Assembly (NCBI GenBank): GCA_025359565.1
Contig: JANYFY010000002.1
Coordinates: 1-64,000, forward strand
DNA length: 64,000 nucleotides
Source of the DNA: Gammaproteobacteria bacterium
Lineage (GTDB): Bacteria; Pseudomonadota; Gammaproteobacteria; Steroidobacterales; Steroidobacteraceae
Direction: 5' to 3'
The position numbers and the translations under genes were made by a program. Positions 1-10,099 of this stretch are shown here, piece by piece. Each line of letters opens with the position of its first letter. Position 1 is the first letter of the stretch. Below the pieces are notes generated by a model. It had not been told where the DNA came from and did no database searches. It saw only the letters and a program-made list of their open reading frames with translations.

Positions 1-8
1 TAAAGGAA

Positions 9-3000
9 TTGTGGTCCCCGCGCCTAACGGCTTTGCTATTGGTCTCAATCGTGCTACTCGGCCTGTGCAATCTCTTTGTTACGCGTAGCCTAGCTACACT
101 AAAAATAGGTGATAACTGGGTGGTTCATACCGAGCGCGTGCGCTTTGAAATAGGCAGCGTATTGCAACTATTGACGGATGTAGAAACCGCGGAACGCGGA
201 TATGCTCTTACCGCCAATGGGCAATTTCTAGAACCGTACAATGCGGCGCTGCCGCAGCTGCCCCGGGTATTCGCGCGCCTTAGGCAATTAATTTCAGACA
301 ACTCCGCGCAACTCTCCAACGAAGAAATACTGGAAAAGTATTTGCACACGAGAGTTGAGCATGCCCAGCGAGTGATTCAAAGCGCTCAACAAGGCGACCT
401 GGCAGCAGCGCGGGCCCTCATTGCAAGCGGCGAAGGAAAACGCTGGATGGACTTAGTGCGAAACATCGCTGCAAAAATGCAGGCCGAAGAGGCGCGATTA
501 ATTGACGTACGTCGTGCTGAAAGTGATCGCCTCCTCCATGATACTCAGCTCGCGCTTTGGGCGACGGACGCCCTGGCGATCCTCTTGTTATTCGTCATCG
601 CGTACAGTGCGATACGTTACGGGTCGCGCGTCAGGCGCAGCGAGAGAACGCTGGCAGCGACGCTGCGCAGCGTCGGGGATGCTGTGATTTCAACCGACGC
701 CGCCGGCGCTGTGCAATATATGAACGCTGTGGCCGAACACCTAACGGGTTGGGATCAAAAGAGCTCGCGTGGTCGTCCTTTAAGTGAAGTATTCAACATT
801 GTCAACGAACAAACGCGCGCCACGGTGGAAAGTCCGGTGAGCAAAGTGCTGCGAGAAAACACCGTGGTTGGACTTGCCAATCATACGGTCCTCATTTCGC
901 GCGATGGGACCGAACGCCCTATCGAGGATTCGGGCGCCCCCATCACGGATGGCGCAGAACTTGTGGGCGTGGTGTTGGTATTTCGAGACGCAACGGCGGA
1001 ACGTGCCGCTCACCGCGCACTGATGGACAGCGAGCGGCGATTTCGCGCGGCAATCGACGCCGTAGACGGCGTTTTGTGGACCAACACTGCGGCTGGAGAA
1101 ATGGTGGGCGAGCAGCCCGGTTGGGCGGCGCTGACCGGCCAAGCACAGAGCGATTATCAAGGTTACGGCTGGACGAAGTATATTCATCCGGACGATGTGG
1201 AGCTTACACTTCATGCGTGGAATATGGCGGTTGCGGAGCGTAGGCTCTTCATATTCGAACATCGAGTAAAGCGACACGACGGTCAGTGGCGTACTTTTTC
1301 GATCCGCGCGGTGCCCATTATTACTGAGAACGGCGTAGTTCTTGAATGGGTAGGTTTACATACCGACATCACGGTGCGTAACGCTGTACAGGTAGAGCAG
1401 GCTCGGCTCGTTGCTATTGTCGAGCAATCACGAGATTTCATCGGTTATGCCGATTTAGCCATTCGCCCGTTGTTTTTAAATCCAGCTGGCCGACGAATGA
1501 TCGGGCTGCCGGATCTTGAGTCAGTCAGACTTACTGAAACAATAGATTATTTCACTACGCAGAGTCAGACCGAGCTATTGGGGACAGTTTTGCCGGCCGT
1601 TGAAAAAGACGGTTACTGGGGCGGAGAATTAGACTTGCGGAATTTCTCCACGGGCGCCATCGTCCCGGTTTTCTACACGCTCTTTTCTATTTGCGATGTC
1701 GGCGGTGGCCTCATCGGTTACGGCACAGTCACACGGGATTTAACGGAAAGGAAGCGCAGCGAGGTAGCCCTTCAAGGGAGTGAGGCGCGCCTTAACGCTA
1801 TTTTTGAAGCAGCGCCGGTCGGCATCGTTATCGCCGAAGCGCCCTCAGGAAAAATAGTGGGCGGCAATCGCCAGATGGAAGCAATACTAGGACATGCACT
1901 CATTTTTTCTCCGGGCATAGAGAGTTATTCGTCCTGGGCAGCACATCATGCGGATGGCAGTCGAGTACAAGCGCATGAATATCCGTTGGCACGTGCCATC
2001 GCTGGCGAAAAGCGTTCGGAACTTAAAGTCTGCTACGAGCGCGGCGACAGTCGCAAAATTTGGGTTCGATTTATTGGGGCACCGATCTATTCGGACGGCC
2101 GCATTACCGGAGCGGTGATGGCAAGCCTAGATATCGACAAGGAAACTCGTACTCTGCAGGAGTTAGAAAGAATACAAGAACAGCTGGAAGCGCGGGTCAA
2201 GGCAGAGGTTAAGGCACGGGAGAGTGCGCAAGCCGCGCTGGCGCATGCCCAGCGCCTGGAGGCGTTGGGGCAACTGGCCGGTGGTATTGCACATGATTTC
2301 AACAATGTGCTTCAGTCTGTTGCCGTAGGGTTGAGCATCATTGAAAAACGCGCTCAAAATCCCGACGACGTTCGAAAATTTGCGCGCATGGCGGGTGATG
2401 CTGCCAAGCGGGGCGCCAGCGTCACCTCTCGACTGCTTGTTTTTTCGCGTAAGGGTGAACTTCGCGCGGTGCCGGTGTCGGCGGTCCTGCTATTAGATAA
2501 TCTTCAGGTCATACTGGCGACAACTTTGGGTGCCGAAGTCAAAACGCGAATTGAAGTTGGCTTAGATGTTCCTGCCTTGCAGGCAGACAAAGCGCAGCTC
2601 GATACAGTGATGATCAACCTGGCCATCAATGCGCGGGACGCCATGCCCCAAGGCGGCACTCTGACCTTGTCGGCTCATTCAGAACGGATATTGACTGATC
2701 AAGGACTCATAGTTGGTTTAAAACCTGGCGCGTATGTGCGCTTGGAGCTTATGGATACTGGCACCGGGATGGATGCGGCAACACTAGCGCGTGCGTCTGA
2801 GCCTTTTTTTACGACCAAAGGTCCGAGCGAGGGTACCGGTTTGGGACTCGCGATGGCGCGAGGGTTTGCGCAACAATCCGGTGGTGCTTTCGCCATTAGC
2901 AGCACGCTAGGACAAGGTACGACAGTAACCTTATGGTTTCCTCAAGTCATGGATGCAAAAGCAGAACCCGCGCTGAGTGTAGCAATCGCACCTTCTCCCG

Positions 3001-3377
3001 CCGCTCTCGTGCTGGTAGTGGACGACGACACTCTGGTTCGCGAACTCCTTGCCAGAGAACTCGAGGAATTGGGGTACCAAACCCTGCAAGCATCAGAAGG
3101 ACTCTCAGCGCTGGCCATGCTAGACAGGGGTGAGCCAGTCGATTTATTAATCACGGACTATTCCATGCCCGGCATGAGCGGCCTCGTGCTGGCGCAAGAG
3201 GTGCGGAAGCGGCGGCAATTGCTGCCAGTGTTGTTATTGACCGGCTATGCCGATGCAAATGTCCAGCGCGATATTGAAAACTTGCACGATGATGCTCTCA
3301 TCCTATTACGCAAACCCGTATCAGGCGATGATCTCGCGCAGCAGGCAAGTACTCTACTAACTGCATCGCGACCTTGA
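9..3377 (+). CDS. Hybrid sensor histidine kinase (CHASE3, four PAS, HisKA, HATPase, receiver); 5' end uncertain
   Basis: Membrane signal-transduction kinase that should autophosphorylate on His and pass phosphate to its own receiver. A first membrane segment (about residues 7-27) and a second (about 182-203) flank a periplasmic CHASE3-like region. Four PAS-like segments follow (about 213-330, 340-460, 465-590, 595-715), then a short coiled coil. The HisKA H-box AHDFNN has phospho-acceptor His762. The ATPase domain shows an N-box (NLAINARDAM) and a GTGLGLAMARG box. The C-terminal receiver has acidic residues VVDDD, acceptor Asp1050 in ITDYSMPG, and Lys in RKPVS. No HPt domain is visible. The listed TTG start has AAAGGA only two bases upstream, too close for a normal SD, and the frame is open to the window edge, so the gene may begin outside. 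The ligand and partner are unknown. It points toward the initiator tRNA on the other strand. Confidence 0.85.
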   Translation: MWSPRLTALLLVSIVLLGLCNLFVTRSLATLKIGDNWVVHTERVRFEIGSVLQLLTDVETAERGYALTANGQFLEPYNAALPQLPRVFARLRQLISDNSAQLSNEEILEKYLHTRVEHAQRVIQSAQQGDLAAARALIASGEGKRWMDLVRNIAAKMQAEEARLIDVRRAESDRLLHDTQLALWATDALAILLLFVIAYSAIRYGSRVRRSERTLAATLRSVGDAVISTDAAGAVQYMNAVAEHLTGWDQKSSRGRPLSEVFNIVNEQTRATVESPVSKVLRENTVVGLANHTVLISRDGTERPIEDSGAPITDGAELVGVVLVFRDATAERAAHRALMDSERRFRAAIDAVDGVLWTNTAAGEMVGEQPGWAALTGQAQSDYQGYGWTKYIHPDDVELTLHAWNMAVAERRLFIFEHRVKRHDGQWRTFSIRAVPIITENGVVLEWVGLHTDITVRNAVQVEQARLVAIVEQSRDFIGYADLAIRPLFLNPAGRRMIGLPDLESVRLTETIDYFTTQSQTELLGTVLPAVEKDGYWGGELDLRNFSTGAIVPVFYTLFSICDVGGGLIGYGTVTRDLTERKRSEVALQGSEARLNAIFEAAPVGIVIAEAPSGKIVGGNRQMEAILGHALIFSPGIESYSSWAAHHADGSRVQAHEYPLARAIAGEKRSELKVCYERGDSRKIWVRFIGAPIYSDGRITGAVMASLDIDKETRTLQELERIQEQLEARVKAEVKARESAQAALAHAQRLEALGQLAGGIAHDFNNVLQSVAVGLSIIEKRAQNPDDVRKFARMAGDAAKRGASVTSRLLVFSRKGELRAVPVSAVLLLDNLQVILATTLGAEVKTRIEVGLDVPALQADKAQLDTVMINLAINARDAMPQGGTLTLSAHSERILTDQGLIVGLKPGAYVRLELMDTGTGMDAATLARASEPFFTTKGPSEGTGLGLAMARGFAQQSGGAFAISSTLGQGTTVTLWFPQVMDAKAEPALSVAIAPSPAALVLVVDDDTLVRELLARELEELGYQTLQASEGLSALAMLDRGEPVDLLITDYSMPGMSGLVLAQEVRKRRQLLPVLLLTGYADANVQRDIENLHDDALILLRKPVSGDDLAQQASTLLTASRP

Positions 3378-3593
3378 CTTGGAACGTCATTGTGGTCCCT
3401 GACGGAAGTCCGAAAACATGACAACCGACCACGGTCAACGAGTTACCAACTATGATCAGCAGCCGTATTACGCCTTTAATTGATCCATCCATTTACCCCC
3501 AGTATCGCACGAGAGAGCGACCCCCCAATAGAATCGGGATCGTATGTATGCACTGATAACCAACCTGTGGGCGGCTGAAAATTATGATTTTAT
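3378..3593. other. Non-coding gap between kinase and initiator tRNA
   Basis: About 216 bases between the kinase stop and the tRNA 3' end. I see no gene, no strong terminator hairpin with a T-run, and no repeat of note. Small open frames here run across the tRNA and lack ribosome-binding signals. Confidence 0.5.
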
Positions 3594-3670
<77 letters not shown>

Positions 3671-3757
3671 CCGGAAGAGCGCCGTATTGTACCCACAATA
3701 TCAACCAATGCAAGCGTACGTCGTTGGCCACCTACCTCGCGGCGCCCTCCTCTTTCG
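3671..3757. other. Spacer between nuoN and initiator tRNA
   Basis: Contains a small AT-rich inverted repeat at 3685-3700 (TATTGT, four-base loop, ACAATA). It has no T-run and is not a convincing terminator, so read-through from nuo into the tRNA is possible. Confidence 0.35.
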
Positions 3758-5209
3758 CTACATCAGAGCTTGCTGGCACAGCGCCAATAAACCTCCTGGA
3801 AGCACGCCCAGACCGAATGCCAGTAACGCATTGGCGCTTAGCAAAGTCCGCATAAGCGCCGAGCCACCGATCACGCTGTGATCGAGGGGATCGTCAAACA
3901 ACATAACCTTGACTATCCTCAAGTAGAAAAACGCCCCTACCACGGAGAATAAAACCGCCGTTACGGCCAACCAGGTATATCCAATCCCCAGCACCGCCTG
4001 AACCACTCCAAATTTCGCCCAAAAACCAATAAAAGGCGGAAGCCCGGCCAAACTAAACATCAAAATAGCCATCATCCCAGCAAACCAGGGACTGCGTATC
4101 GCCAACCCTTTGTAGTCATCAATCTTGTCAGCCTCAAAACCCTGGCGCGACATCAAAAGGATCATGCCAAACGAGCCGGTAGCGACGATGACATAGGTAA
4201 TCGTATAAAACATCGCGGCCGCATACCCCTGACCGGTACCGGCCAATATTCCTAACAAGATATACCCGACATGCGAGATGGTTGAATAAGCAAGCATGCG
4301 CTTCAAGTTAGTTTGCGCGATCGCGACCACATTACCGACACCTATCGACAATACCGCAAGCACAACCAGCATTTGACTCCAGTCAGGCTGCGAGAAAGCC
4401 ATCGCTTCTGGCAACAAGCGCATTGCCAGAGCGAATGCTGCAATCTTGGGCGCTGAACCAATAAACAAAGTGACGCAGGTGGGCGAACCCTCGTATACAT
4501 CCGGAATCCACATATGAAATGGCACCGCACCAAATTTGAAACCAACTCCGACAATAATAAATGCTAAACCGAATAACACTCCGACATTAGCTGCCAACCC
4601 ACCATGTAACGCGATCGCGATCTCACTAAGCTGCAAACTCCCAGTAACTCCATACACAATCGACATGCCATACAATAATGTTCCAGACGCCAGTGATCCC
4701 AACACGAAAAATTTTATCGCTGACTCAGCAGCAGTGCCGGATTCACGATCGAACGCCACCATCGCGTATAAACACAGGGACATCAACTCTAACCCTAAGT
4801 AAAGAGTGATCAAATTAGCCGCCGAAATCAGCACCATAATTCCGAGCGCAGCAAACAATCCCAGCACAAAATACTCGCCCTTCAATATACCTCGGCGCCG
4901 TAGATACTCATTCGAGTAGACAAATACTACGGCCACCGTCAACAAGGTAACCACTTTTAAGATTTGCGCCATCCGATCCAGTTCAAACAATCCCCCAAGC
5001 GCCAGGATGCGCGTGCTGACTGGATGACTACTGGCCAATAGTGCTGTCACGATTAAGCTTGCAATCGCTAATATCCCGGTCCAAGACTTTTGGGTATCTT
5101 TAAGTGCCAGATCCAGCATCAGAATCACGCACGCCGCAAGACCTAAAAAAATCTCAGGCCAGGCGTACACTAAACTCGCATTGAATTCGGCGGCGTTGAA
5201 AGTATTCAT
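3758..5209 (-). CDS. nuoN: NADH-quinone oxidoreductase subunit N
   Basis: Antiporter-like proton-pumping membrane subunit of respiratory complex I. The protein is 483 residues, against 485 in E. coli, and is almost entirely hydrophobic helices of the Proton_antipo_M family. Conserved stretches include the charged GVGFKFGAVPFHMWIPDVY region near the middle, with the pump-type Lys and neighbouring His, and NLKRMLAYSTISHVGY. It starts with ATG eight bases after the nuoM stop. It is the last nuo gene, with the initiator tRNA downstream. Confidence 0.97.
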   Translation of the reverse strand: MNTFNAAEFNASLVYAWPEIFLGLAACVILMLDLALKDTQKSWTGILAIASLIVTALLASSHPVSTRILALGGLFELDRMAQILKVVTLLTVAVVFVYSNEYLRRRGILKGEYFVLGLFAALGIMVLISAANLITLYLGLELMSLCLYAMVAFDRESGTAAESAIKFFVLGSLASGTLLYGMSIVYGVTGSLQLSEIAIALHGGLAANVGVLFGLAFIIVGVGFKFGAVPFHMWIPDVYEGSPTCVTLFIGSAPKIAAFALAMRLLPEAMAFSQPDWSQMLVVLAVLSIGVGNVVAIAQTNLKRMLAYSTISHVGYILLGILAGTGQGYAAAMFYTITYVIVATGSFGMILLMSRQGFEADKIDDYKGLAIRSPWFAGMMAILMFSLAGLPPFIGFWAKFGVVQAVLGIGYTWLAVTAVLFSVVGAFFYLRIVKVMLFDDPLDHSVIGGSALMRTLLSANALLAFGLGVLPGGLLALCQQALM

Positions 5210-5216
5210 GCGTACC

Positions 5217-6734
5217 TTAAGGAGCGATCTTCGAGATCAGCATTGTTTCAGCTAAATGATGGGTCGTCGCCCGAATCACGTCGAGCAAGGGCGCGGGCCA
5301 CAACCCCACCATTAACACCGCCGCCGCAAGAACGCCCAAAACTAAAAACTCTCGGGCGCCAAGATCCTTTAGCGCGTCCACTTGTTTGTTAGCAACCTCA
5401 CCCAATAACACCCGCTTGACTAGCCACAAAGTGTAAGCAGCCCCCAAAACCAATGTGCTTGCAGCAAAGAACGCGTACCAAACATTGGCCTTAAAAGCCG
5501 CCAAGATCACCAGGAACTCACCTACAAATCCCGAAGTCCCCGGCAAACCCGCATTCGCCAATGAAAACAACACCATAAACGCCGCAAATAGAGGCATACG
5601 ATTGACAACGCCGCCATACGCATTAATTTCACGACTATGCATGCGATCGTATAAGACACCCACGCAAAGAAACATGGCACCTGATACTAAACCGTGCGAA
5701 ATCATTTGCACCATTGCACCATCCAAACCCATTTCAATACCAGTAGTAAAGCCTGAATTGGCCATGATCCGAAATCCTAGGAAAGTACCCAACGTCACAA
5801 ATCCCATATGCGCGATGGATGAGTACGCGATGAGCTTCTTCATATCCTGTTGAGCCAACGCCACAAAGCCTACATAGACGACTGCGACGAGGGAAAGACC
5901 CAGCATTAGCCAATCCAATTCACGACTCGCATCGGGGGTAATGGGCAATGACAGTCGCAGAAATCCATATCCGCCCATTTTCAGCATAATCGCAGCCAGC
6001 ACTACTGACCCCCCGGTCGGTGCTTCGACATGCGCATCAGGCAGCCAAGTATGCACTGGCCACATAGGCACTTTGACAGCAAAAGCGGCAAAGAATGCCA
6101 GAAATATAAAAATCTGCTCAGTCATGCTTAAATTGACGTGTTGAAAAGCTTCTAGCGCGTAGCTGCCTGTTTGCAGGTACAAATAAATTAAGGCAACCAG
6201 CATCAACAACGACCCGATAAAGGTGTACAGAAAAAATTTAATTGTGGCGTAGACTCTGCGTGTGCCACCCCATACGCCTATGATGATAAACATCGGAATC
6301 AACATGGCTTCCCAAAATACATAAAACAAAATGCCGTCAAGCGCTACGAATACGCCAATCATCAAACCTTCCAAAATTAAAAACGCAGCCAAATATTGAG
6401 CGAGTCGCTTTTCAACATTTTCCCAGCTGGCGATGACGATTAGCACCGTAGTAAAAGTCGTTAGCACTATTAGCGGCAGGGAGATGCCATCGATACCAAT
6501 AAAAAACTGTGAATGAATGGCTGCAATCCACGTCGCTTGTTCCACAAACTGCATAGCGGCAGTCGCTGTATCAAACGCCTGATACAGAGGCACACAAAGC
6601 GCTAGCGCACCCAATGACACCATTAACGACAGCCATTTAGCGGCAGCGCGATTCTCCCCGACAGCCAACACCGCTAGGCCCCCTACAATGGGCAACCCGA
6701 TCAACGCGCTTAAATAATGGCCGCCTAGCATCAT
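5217..6734 (-). CDS. nuoM: NADH-quinone oxidoreductase subunit M
   Basis: Second antiporter-like proton-pumping subunit of complex I, multi-pass inner-membrane protein. The frame is open further upstream to 6842, but that region is inside nuoL. The sensible starts are ATG at 6734 (ATGA overlap with the nuoL stop, giving 505 residues, close to the 509 of E. coli) or ATG at 6743. I chose 6734 because the same ATGA arrangement recurs through this operon. Family signatures include KVPMWPVHTWLPDAHVEAPT, with the conserved Lys and His of the proton path, and KKLIAYSSIAHMGFV. Confidence 0.95.
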   Translation of the reverse strand: MMLGGHYLSALIGLPIVGGLAVLAVGENRAAAKWLSLMVSLGALALCVPLYQAFDTATAAMQFVEQATWIAAIHSQFFIGIDGISLPLIVLTTFTTVLIVIASWENVEKRLAQYLAAFLILEGLMIGVFVALDGILFYVFWEAMLIPMFIIIGVWGGTRRVYATIKFFLYTFIGSLLMLVALIYLYLQTGSYALEAFQHVNLSMTEQIFIFLAFFAAFAVKVPMWPVHTWLPDAHVEAPTGGSVVLAAIMLKMGGYGFLRLSLPITPDASRELDWLMLGLSLVAVVYVGFVALAQQDMKKLIAYSSIAHMGFVTLGTFLGFRIMANSGFTTGIEMGLDGAMVQMISHGLVSGAMFLCVGVLYDRMHSREINAYGGVVNRMPLFAAFMVLFSLANAGLPGTSGFVGEFLVILAAFKANVWYAFFAASTLVLGAAYTLWLVKRVLLGEVANKQVDALKDLGAREFLVLGVLAAAVLMVGLWPAPLLDVIRATTHHLAETMLISKIAP

Positions 6735-8686
6735 GTTCGCCATATTAGCCACAATAACAATGAGGCTAGTCCTAAAATCATCGCAAAGGCGTAGTGGTAT
6801 AAATAACCGGACTGGGCATAACGCATTACCGAGCCCAACCATCCTACGGCTCTCGCGCTGCCATTAACCAGACCATCATCGATCAATGTTTGATCGCCGA
6901 TACGCCATAAACCACCACCTAATAAGCGACTACCGGCTACGATTACATGTTCATTAAACCAATCGAATCCATACTTCTCCAATAAAATGGTCTGCAGCCA
7001 TTTGAAAGATCGCTCTGCTGACTTGGCCCACTCTGGATTGCGCAAAAAAAACATCCACGCTGTACCAACACCCATGAATGCTAACCATACGGGAACTGAC
7101 TGCAACGCATTGAAGACAAACGCACTTGGACCGTGAAATTCCTCGCCTACCTGAACTAACACAGTGTGTCCCGGTAACACTTTAATAGCGCCGTTAAAAA
7201 AATCGCCGAACAACATCGGCTTCACCGTGAACCATCCAACAATTGCGGAAGGAATAGCAAGTAGAACCAGCGGCAATGTCACGACCCAAGGACTCTCATG
7301 TAAATGCTGTTGGGTATGATGATCCATGCGCTCCTTGCCATGAAAAGTCATAAAGAACATCCGGAAGGTATACAGGGCAGTTATGAATACGCCACTCAGC
7401 ACACAAAAATACGCATATCCTGAACCTGCTCGGTGCGAAAAGTGAACCGCATCAATCAAGGCATCCTTAGAAAAAAATCCAGAGGTTCCGGGAAAGCCAA
7501 TTAAAGCTAACGATCCCACTAGAAAAGTTCCATAGGTTATCGGCAAATATTTGCCTAATCCGCCCATTCGTCGCATATCTTGTTCGTGGTGCATGGCCAT
7601 GATGACTGAGCCTGCCGCTAAAAAAAGTAATGCCTTAAAGAACGCATGGGTCATCAAGTGAAAAATGCCGGCGCTGTAGGCCGAAACCCCCAGCGCTACC
7701 GTCATATAACCTAATTGAGACAAAGTCGAGTAAGCCACCACACGCTTAATATCGTTGTTTACCACTCCAAGCAGTCCCATGAAAAGAGCGGTGGTCGCAC
7801 CGATAATCAGCACCACCGACAGGGCAGTTTCGGATAACTCGAACAAAGGCGACATCCGTGCCACCATAAAAATACCCGCGGTGACCATGGTAGCCGCGTG
7901 AATCAGGGCCGAAATAGGCGTCGGCCCTTCCATAGAATCCGGCAACCAGACATGTAGAGGCATCTGGGCCGATTTCCCCATAGCACCAATAAATAAACAA
8001 ATACACGTGAACGTGATCGCGGGCCAGGTGATCGCATCGGTTATTTGAACGTATCCGCCCACAATTTGATCAGAGCGCGCAAAAACAGTGGCGTAATCCA
8101 TTGACCCGGTGAATTTTAAAACTGCGGCTATGCCCAGCACAAACCCGAAGTCGCCGACGCGGTTAACTAGGAACGCCTTGAGATTGGCAACGATAGCAGT
8201 TGGCCGTGTATACCAAAAACCAATCAGTAAGTAGGAGACTACACCCACCGCCTCCCAGCCAAAAAATAACTGCATAAAATTATTCGACATGACCAGCATC
8301 AACATTGAGAACGTGAAAAGCGAGATATAGCTAAAAAAACGCTGGTATCCCGCATCGTCATGCATATAGCCGATGGTGTAAATATGCACCATCAACGAAA
8401 CGAAAGTGACAACTACCATCATCATGGCAGATAGATTATCGATCAGAAATCCCACTTCTAGTCGCAGACCGTCACTGACCAGCCAGGTATAGACGGGGCC
8501 GTTAAAGACAGCCATGCCGTCGAACAGGAACTTCCACAATACGTACAGCGATAGCCCGCACGAAACGGCAACCCCTAGAATAGTGATGCTATGCGCCCCC
8601 GCGCGACCCACCACTCGCCCCGCGAGGCCCGCAACCATAGCCGCGAGCAAGGGTGCCAGTGCAATCGTCAGATAAATTGGTTGCAT
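6731..8686 (-). CDS. nuoL: NADH-quinone oxidoreductase subunit L
   Basis: Largest proton-pumping subunit of complex I, with the long lateral helix at the C-terminus. It is 651 residues, against 613 in E. coli. The N-terminal Proton_antipo_N segment leads into the antiporter core with SAQMPLHVWLPDSMEGPTP (pump Lys/His region) and NNDIKRVVAYSTLSQLGYM. The ATG start lies 20 bases after the nuoK stop, and the end overlaps the nuoM start by four bases. The C-terminal part ends in a hydrophobic helix, as expected for the membrane anchor of the lateral arm. Confidence 0.97.
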   Translation of the reverse strand: MQPIYLTIALAPLLAAMVAGLAGRVVGRAGAHSITILGVAVSCGLSLYVLWKFLFDGMAVFNGPVYTWLVSDGLRLEVGFLIDNLSAMMMVVVTFVSLMVHIYTIGYMHDDAGYQRFFSYISLFTFSMLMLVMSNNFMQLFFGWEAVGVVSYLLIGFWYTRPTAIVANLKAFLVNRVGDFGFVLGIAAVLKFTGSMDYATVFARSDQIVGGYVQITDAITWPAITFTCICLFIGAMGKSAQMPLHVWLPDSMEGPTPISALIHAATMVTAGIFMVARMSPLFELSETALSVVLIIGATTALFMGLLGVVNNDIKRVVAYSTLSQLGYMTVALGVSAYSAGIFHLMTHAFFKALLFLAAGSVIMAMHHEQDMRRMGGLGKYLPITYGTFLVGSLALIGFPGTSGFFSKDALIDAVHFSHRAGSGYAYFCVLSGVFITALYTFRMFFMTFHGKERMDHHTQQHLHESPWVVTLPLVLLAIPSAIVGWFTVKPMLFGDFFNGAIKVLPGHTVLVQVGEEFHGPSAFVFNALQSVPVWLAFMGVGTAWMFFLRNPEWAKSAERSFKWLQTILLEKYGFDWFNEHVIVAGSRLLGGGLWRIGDQTLIDDGLVNGSARAVGWLGSVMRYAQSGYLYHYAFAMILGLASLLLWLIWRT

Positions 8687-8706
8687 GTTAATGACTAGCC
8701 CGCCCT

Positions 8707-9012
8707 TCAGCCTTGCAGCGTGTCCAAATCTTCGACGTTAATGCTGCGACGCTCACGAAACAGCACGACCAAAATGGCAAGGCCGATGGCTGCTTCCGCC
8801 GCCGCGACGGTCAATATGAAAAATACGAATATCTGACCATTGATATCCCCGAGAAAACGGGAAAACGCTACAAAGTTAAAATTGACCGCCAACAACATCA
8901 ACTCAATACACATGAGTAAAACGATGATATTTTTTCGATTTAAGAACACACCCGCTACCGCAATCGCGAATAGAATTCCGGAGAGGGTCAGCACCGCAGA
9001 AAGTGAAATCAT
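8707..9012 (-). CDS. nuoK: NADH-quinone oxidoreductase subunit K
   Basis: Small three-helix membrane subunit of complex I, 101 residues (E. coli 100). The conserved glutamates of the proton path are visible: Glu in [10 protein letters not shown] and Glu in [12 protein letters not shown]. The start codon overlaps the nuoJ stop as ATGA, so translation is probably coupled. It resembles the MrpC family but sits in the canonical nuo order. Confidence 0.97.
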   Translation of the reverse strand: MISLSAVLTLSGILFAIAVAGVFLNRKNIIVLLMCIELMLLAVNFNFVAFSRFLGDINGQIFVFFILTVAAAEAAIGLAILVVLFRERRSINVEDLDTLQG

Positions 9013-9611
9013 GGACGTTTCTCGGCCGTCATTTTAACGATCCGTACGCGATCACGAGCGCGCACCGCCACCTGTTGCGCAATGTTTTGTAATTTGCCCC
9101 CGGGCCGTCGACGCAACGTCAACACGATAGCAGCAACGCTTGCAACCAATAAAATGGTGGAAGCAATCTCAGCAGCATAGGCATATCGAGTAAATAGCAC
9201 TGTGCCCAAAGCGCGAGTATTCGAATATCCCTCGGCAAGCGCGGGCGCGGATCTTAAGCTAGCCCCACCTAAGTGTTTCACCACAATGACATTGATAATT
9301 GCAAACACAACAAAACCTGCAACCGCCGCCGCCAAAGGCCAGTAGTCCGTTAAACCACTGCGAAATTCCTCAAGGTTTACATCCAGCATCATGACCACAA
9401 ATAGGAACAACACCATCACAGCGCCCACATAGACCAACACCAGAACAATTCCTAAAAACTCTGCGTCGAGCAATATCCAAATGACTGCGCTATTAAAAAA
9501 ACACAGCACCAACAATAAAGCCGAATGCACCGGATTACGCACAAGTATGACGCCAAGCGCGGCACTTATTAGTACCGCCGAAAATACAAAAAATAAAATC
9601 GTCGGAAACAT
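9009..9611 (-). CDS. nuoJ: NADH-quinone oxidoreductase subunit J
   Basis: Membrane subunit of complex I next to the quinone-binding region, 200 residues against 184 in E. coli, with five predicted hydrophobic helices. The family motif [20 protein letters not shown] is near residues 54-73. The C-terminal tail is longer and basic ([17 protein letters not shown]), which is the main difference from E. coli. Its start overlaps the nuoI stop by one base (TAATG) and its stop overlaps nuoK. Confidence 0.96.
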   Translation of the reverse strand: MFPTILFFVFSAVLISAALGVILVRNPVHSALLLVLCFFNSAVIWILLDAEFLGIVLVLVYVGAVMVLFLFVVMMLDVNLEEFRSGLTDYWPLAAAVAGFVVFAIINVIVVKHLGGASLRSAPALAEGYSNTRALGTVLFTRYAYAAEIASTILLVASVAAIVLTLRRRPGGKLQNIAQQVAVRARDRVRIVKMTAEKRP

Positions 9612-10099
9612 TAGCGATACTTCGCATCAGCAGCACGATCTGCCGCAATCATAGCTTCGTAACGATCCCCTATCCCTAACAACTTATCCTTCGTCATGAT
9701 GTTTTCACCACGATTCTCCATGTGGTATTCATGAATACGCGTCTCAACAATCGCATCAACTGGACAAGCCTCTTCACAAAAGCCGCAATAGATACATTTA
9801 AATAAATCAATATCATAGCGCGTGGTGCGACGAGTCCCGTCATTAGCCACATCGGATTCAATAGTGATGGCTAGCGCCGGGCATACCGCTTCGCATAGCT
9901 TGCAGGCGATACACCGCTCTTCTCCATTTGGATAACGACGCAGTGCGTGCAAACCACGGAACCGAACACTTTGGGGAGTTTTCTCTTCAGGATAATTAAT
10001 GGTCGTCTTATGACGAAACATTCCCTTCAGAGTCACCCACAATCCTTGTAATAACTCCCATAGAAGAAAAGTCTTTAAAAAACTTCGTATTGCCTGCAT
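9611..10099 (-). CDS. nuoI: NADH-quinone oxidoreductase subunit I (two 4Fe-4S clusters)
   Basis: Peripheral-arm ferredoxin-like subunit carrying clusters N6a and N6b. Two CxxCxxCxxxCP motifs are visible: [12 protein letters not shown] and [13 protein letters not shown] chose the ATG at 10099, overlapping the nuoH stop by one base, because GGAAGGGG lies eight bases upstream. A GTG at 10117 in frame would add six residues but has no better signal. The product is 162 residues. Confidence 0.96.
   Translation of the reverse strand: MQAIRSFLKTFLLWELLQGLWVTLKGMFRHKTTINYPEEKTPQSVRFRGLHALRRYPNGEERCIACKLCEAVCPALAITIESDVANDGTRRTTRYDIDLFKCIYCGFCEEACPVDAIVETRIHEYHMENRGENIMTKDKLLGIGDRYEAMIAADRAADAKYR

Noticed and set aside
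780-1277. A 165-codon open frame antisense to the kinase.
   Set aside because: Shadow of the kinase coding frame; no signals or domain.
8-3399. An 11-base sequence ATTGTGGTCCC occurs at 8-18 and again at 3389-3399, near both ends of the kinase gene.
   Set aside because: Too short to support flanking direct repeats of a mobile element, with no inverted repeats or integrase nearby.
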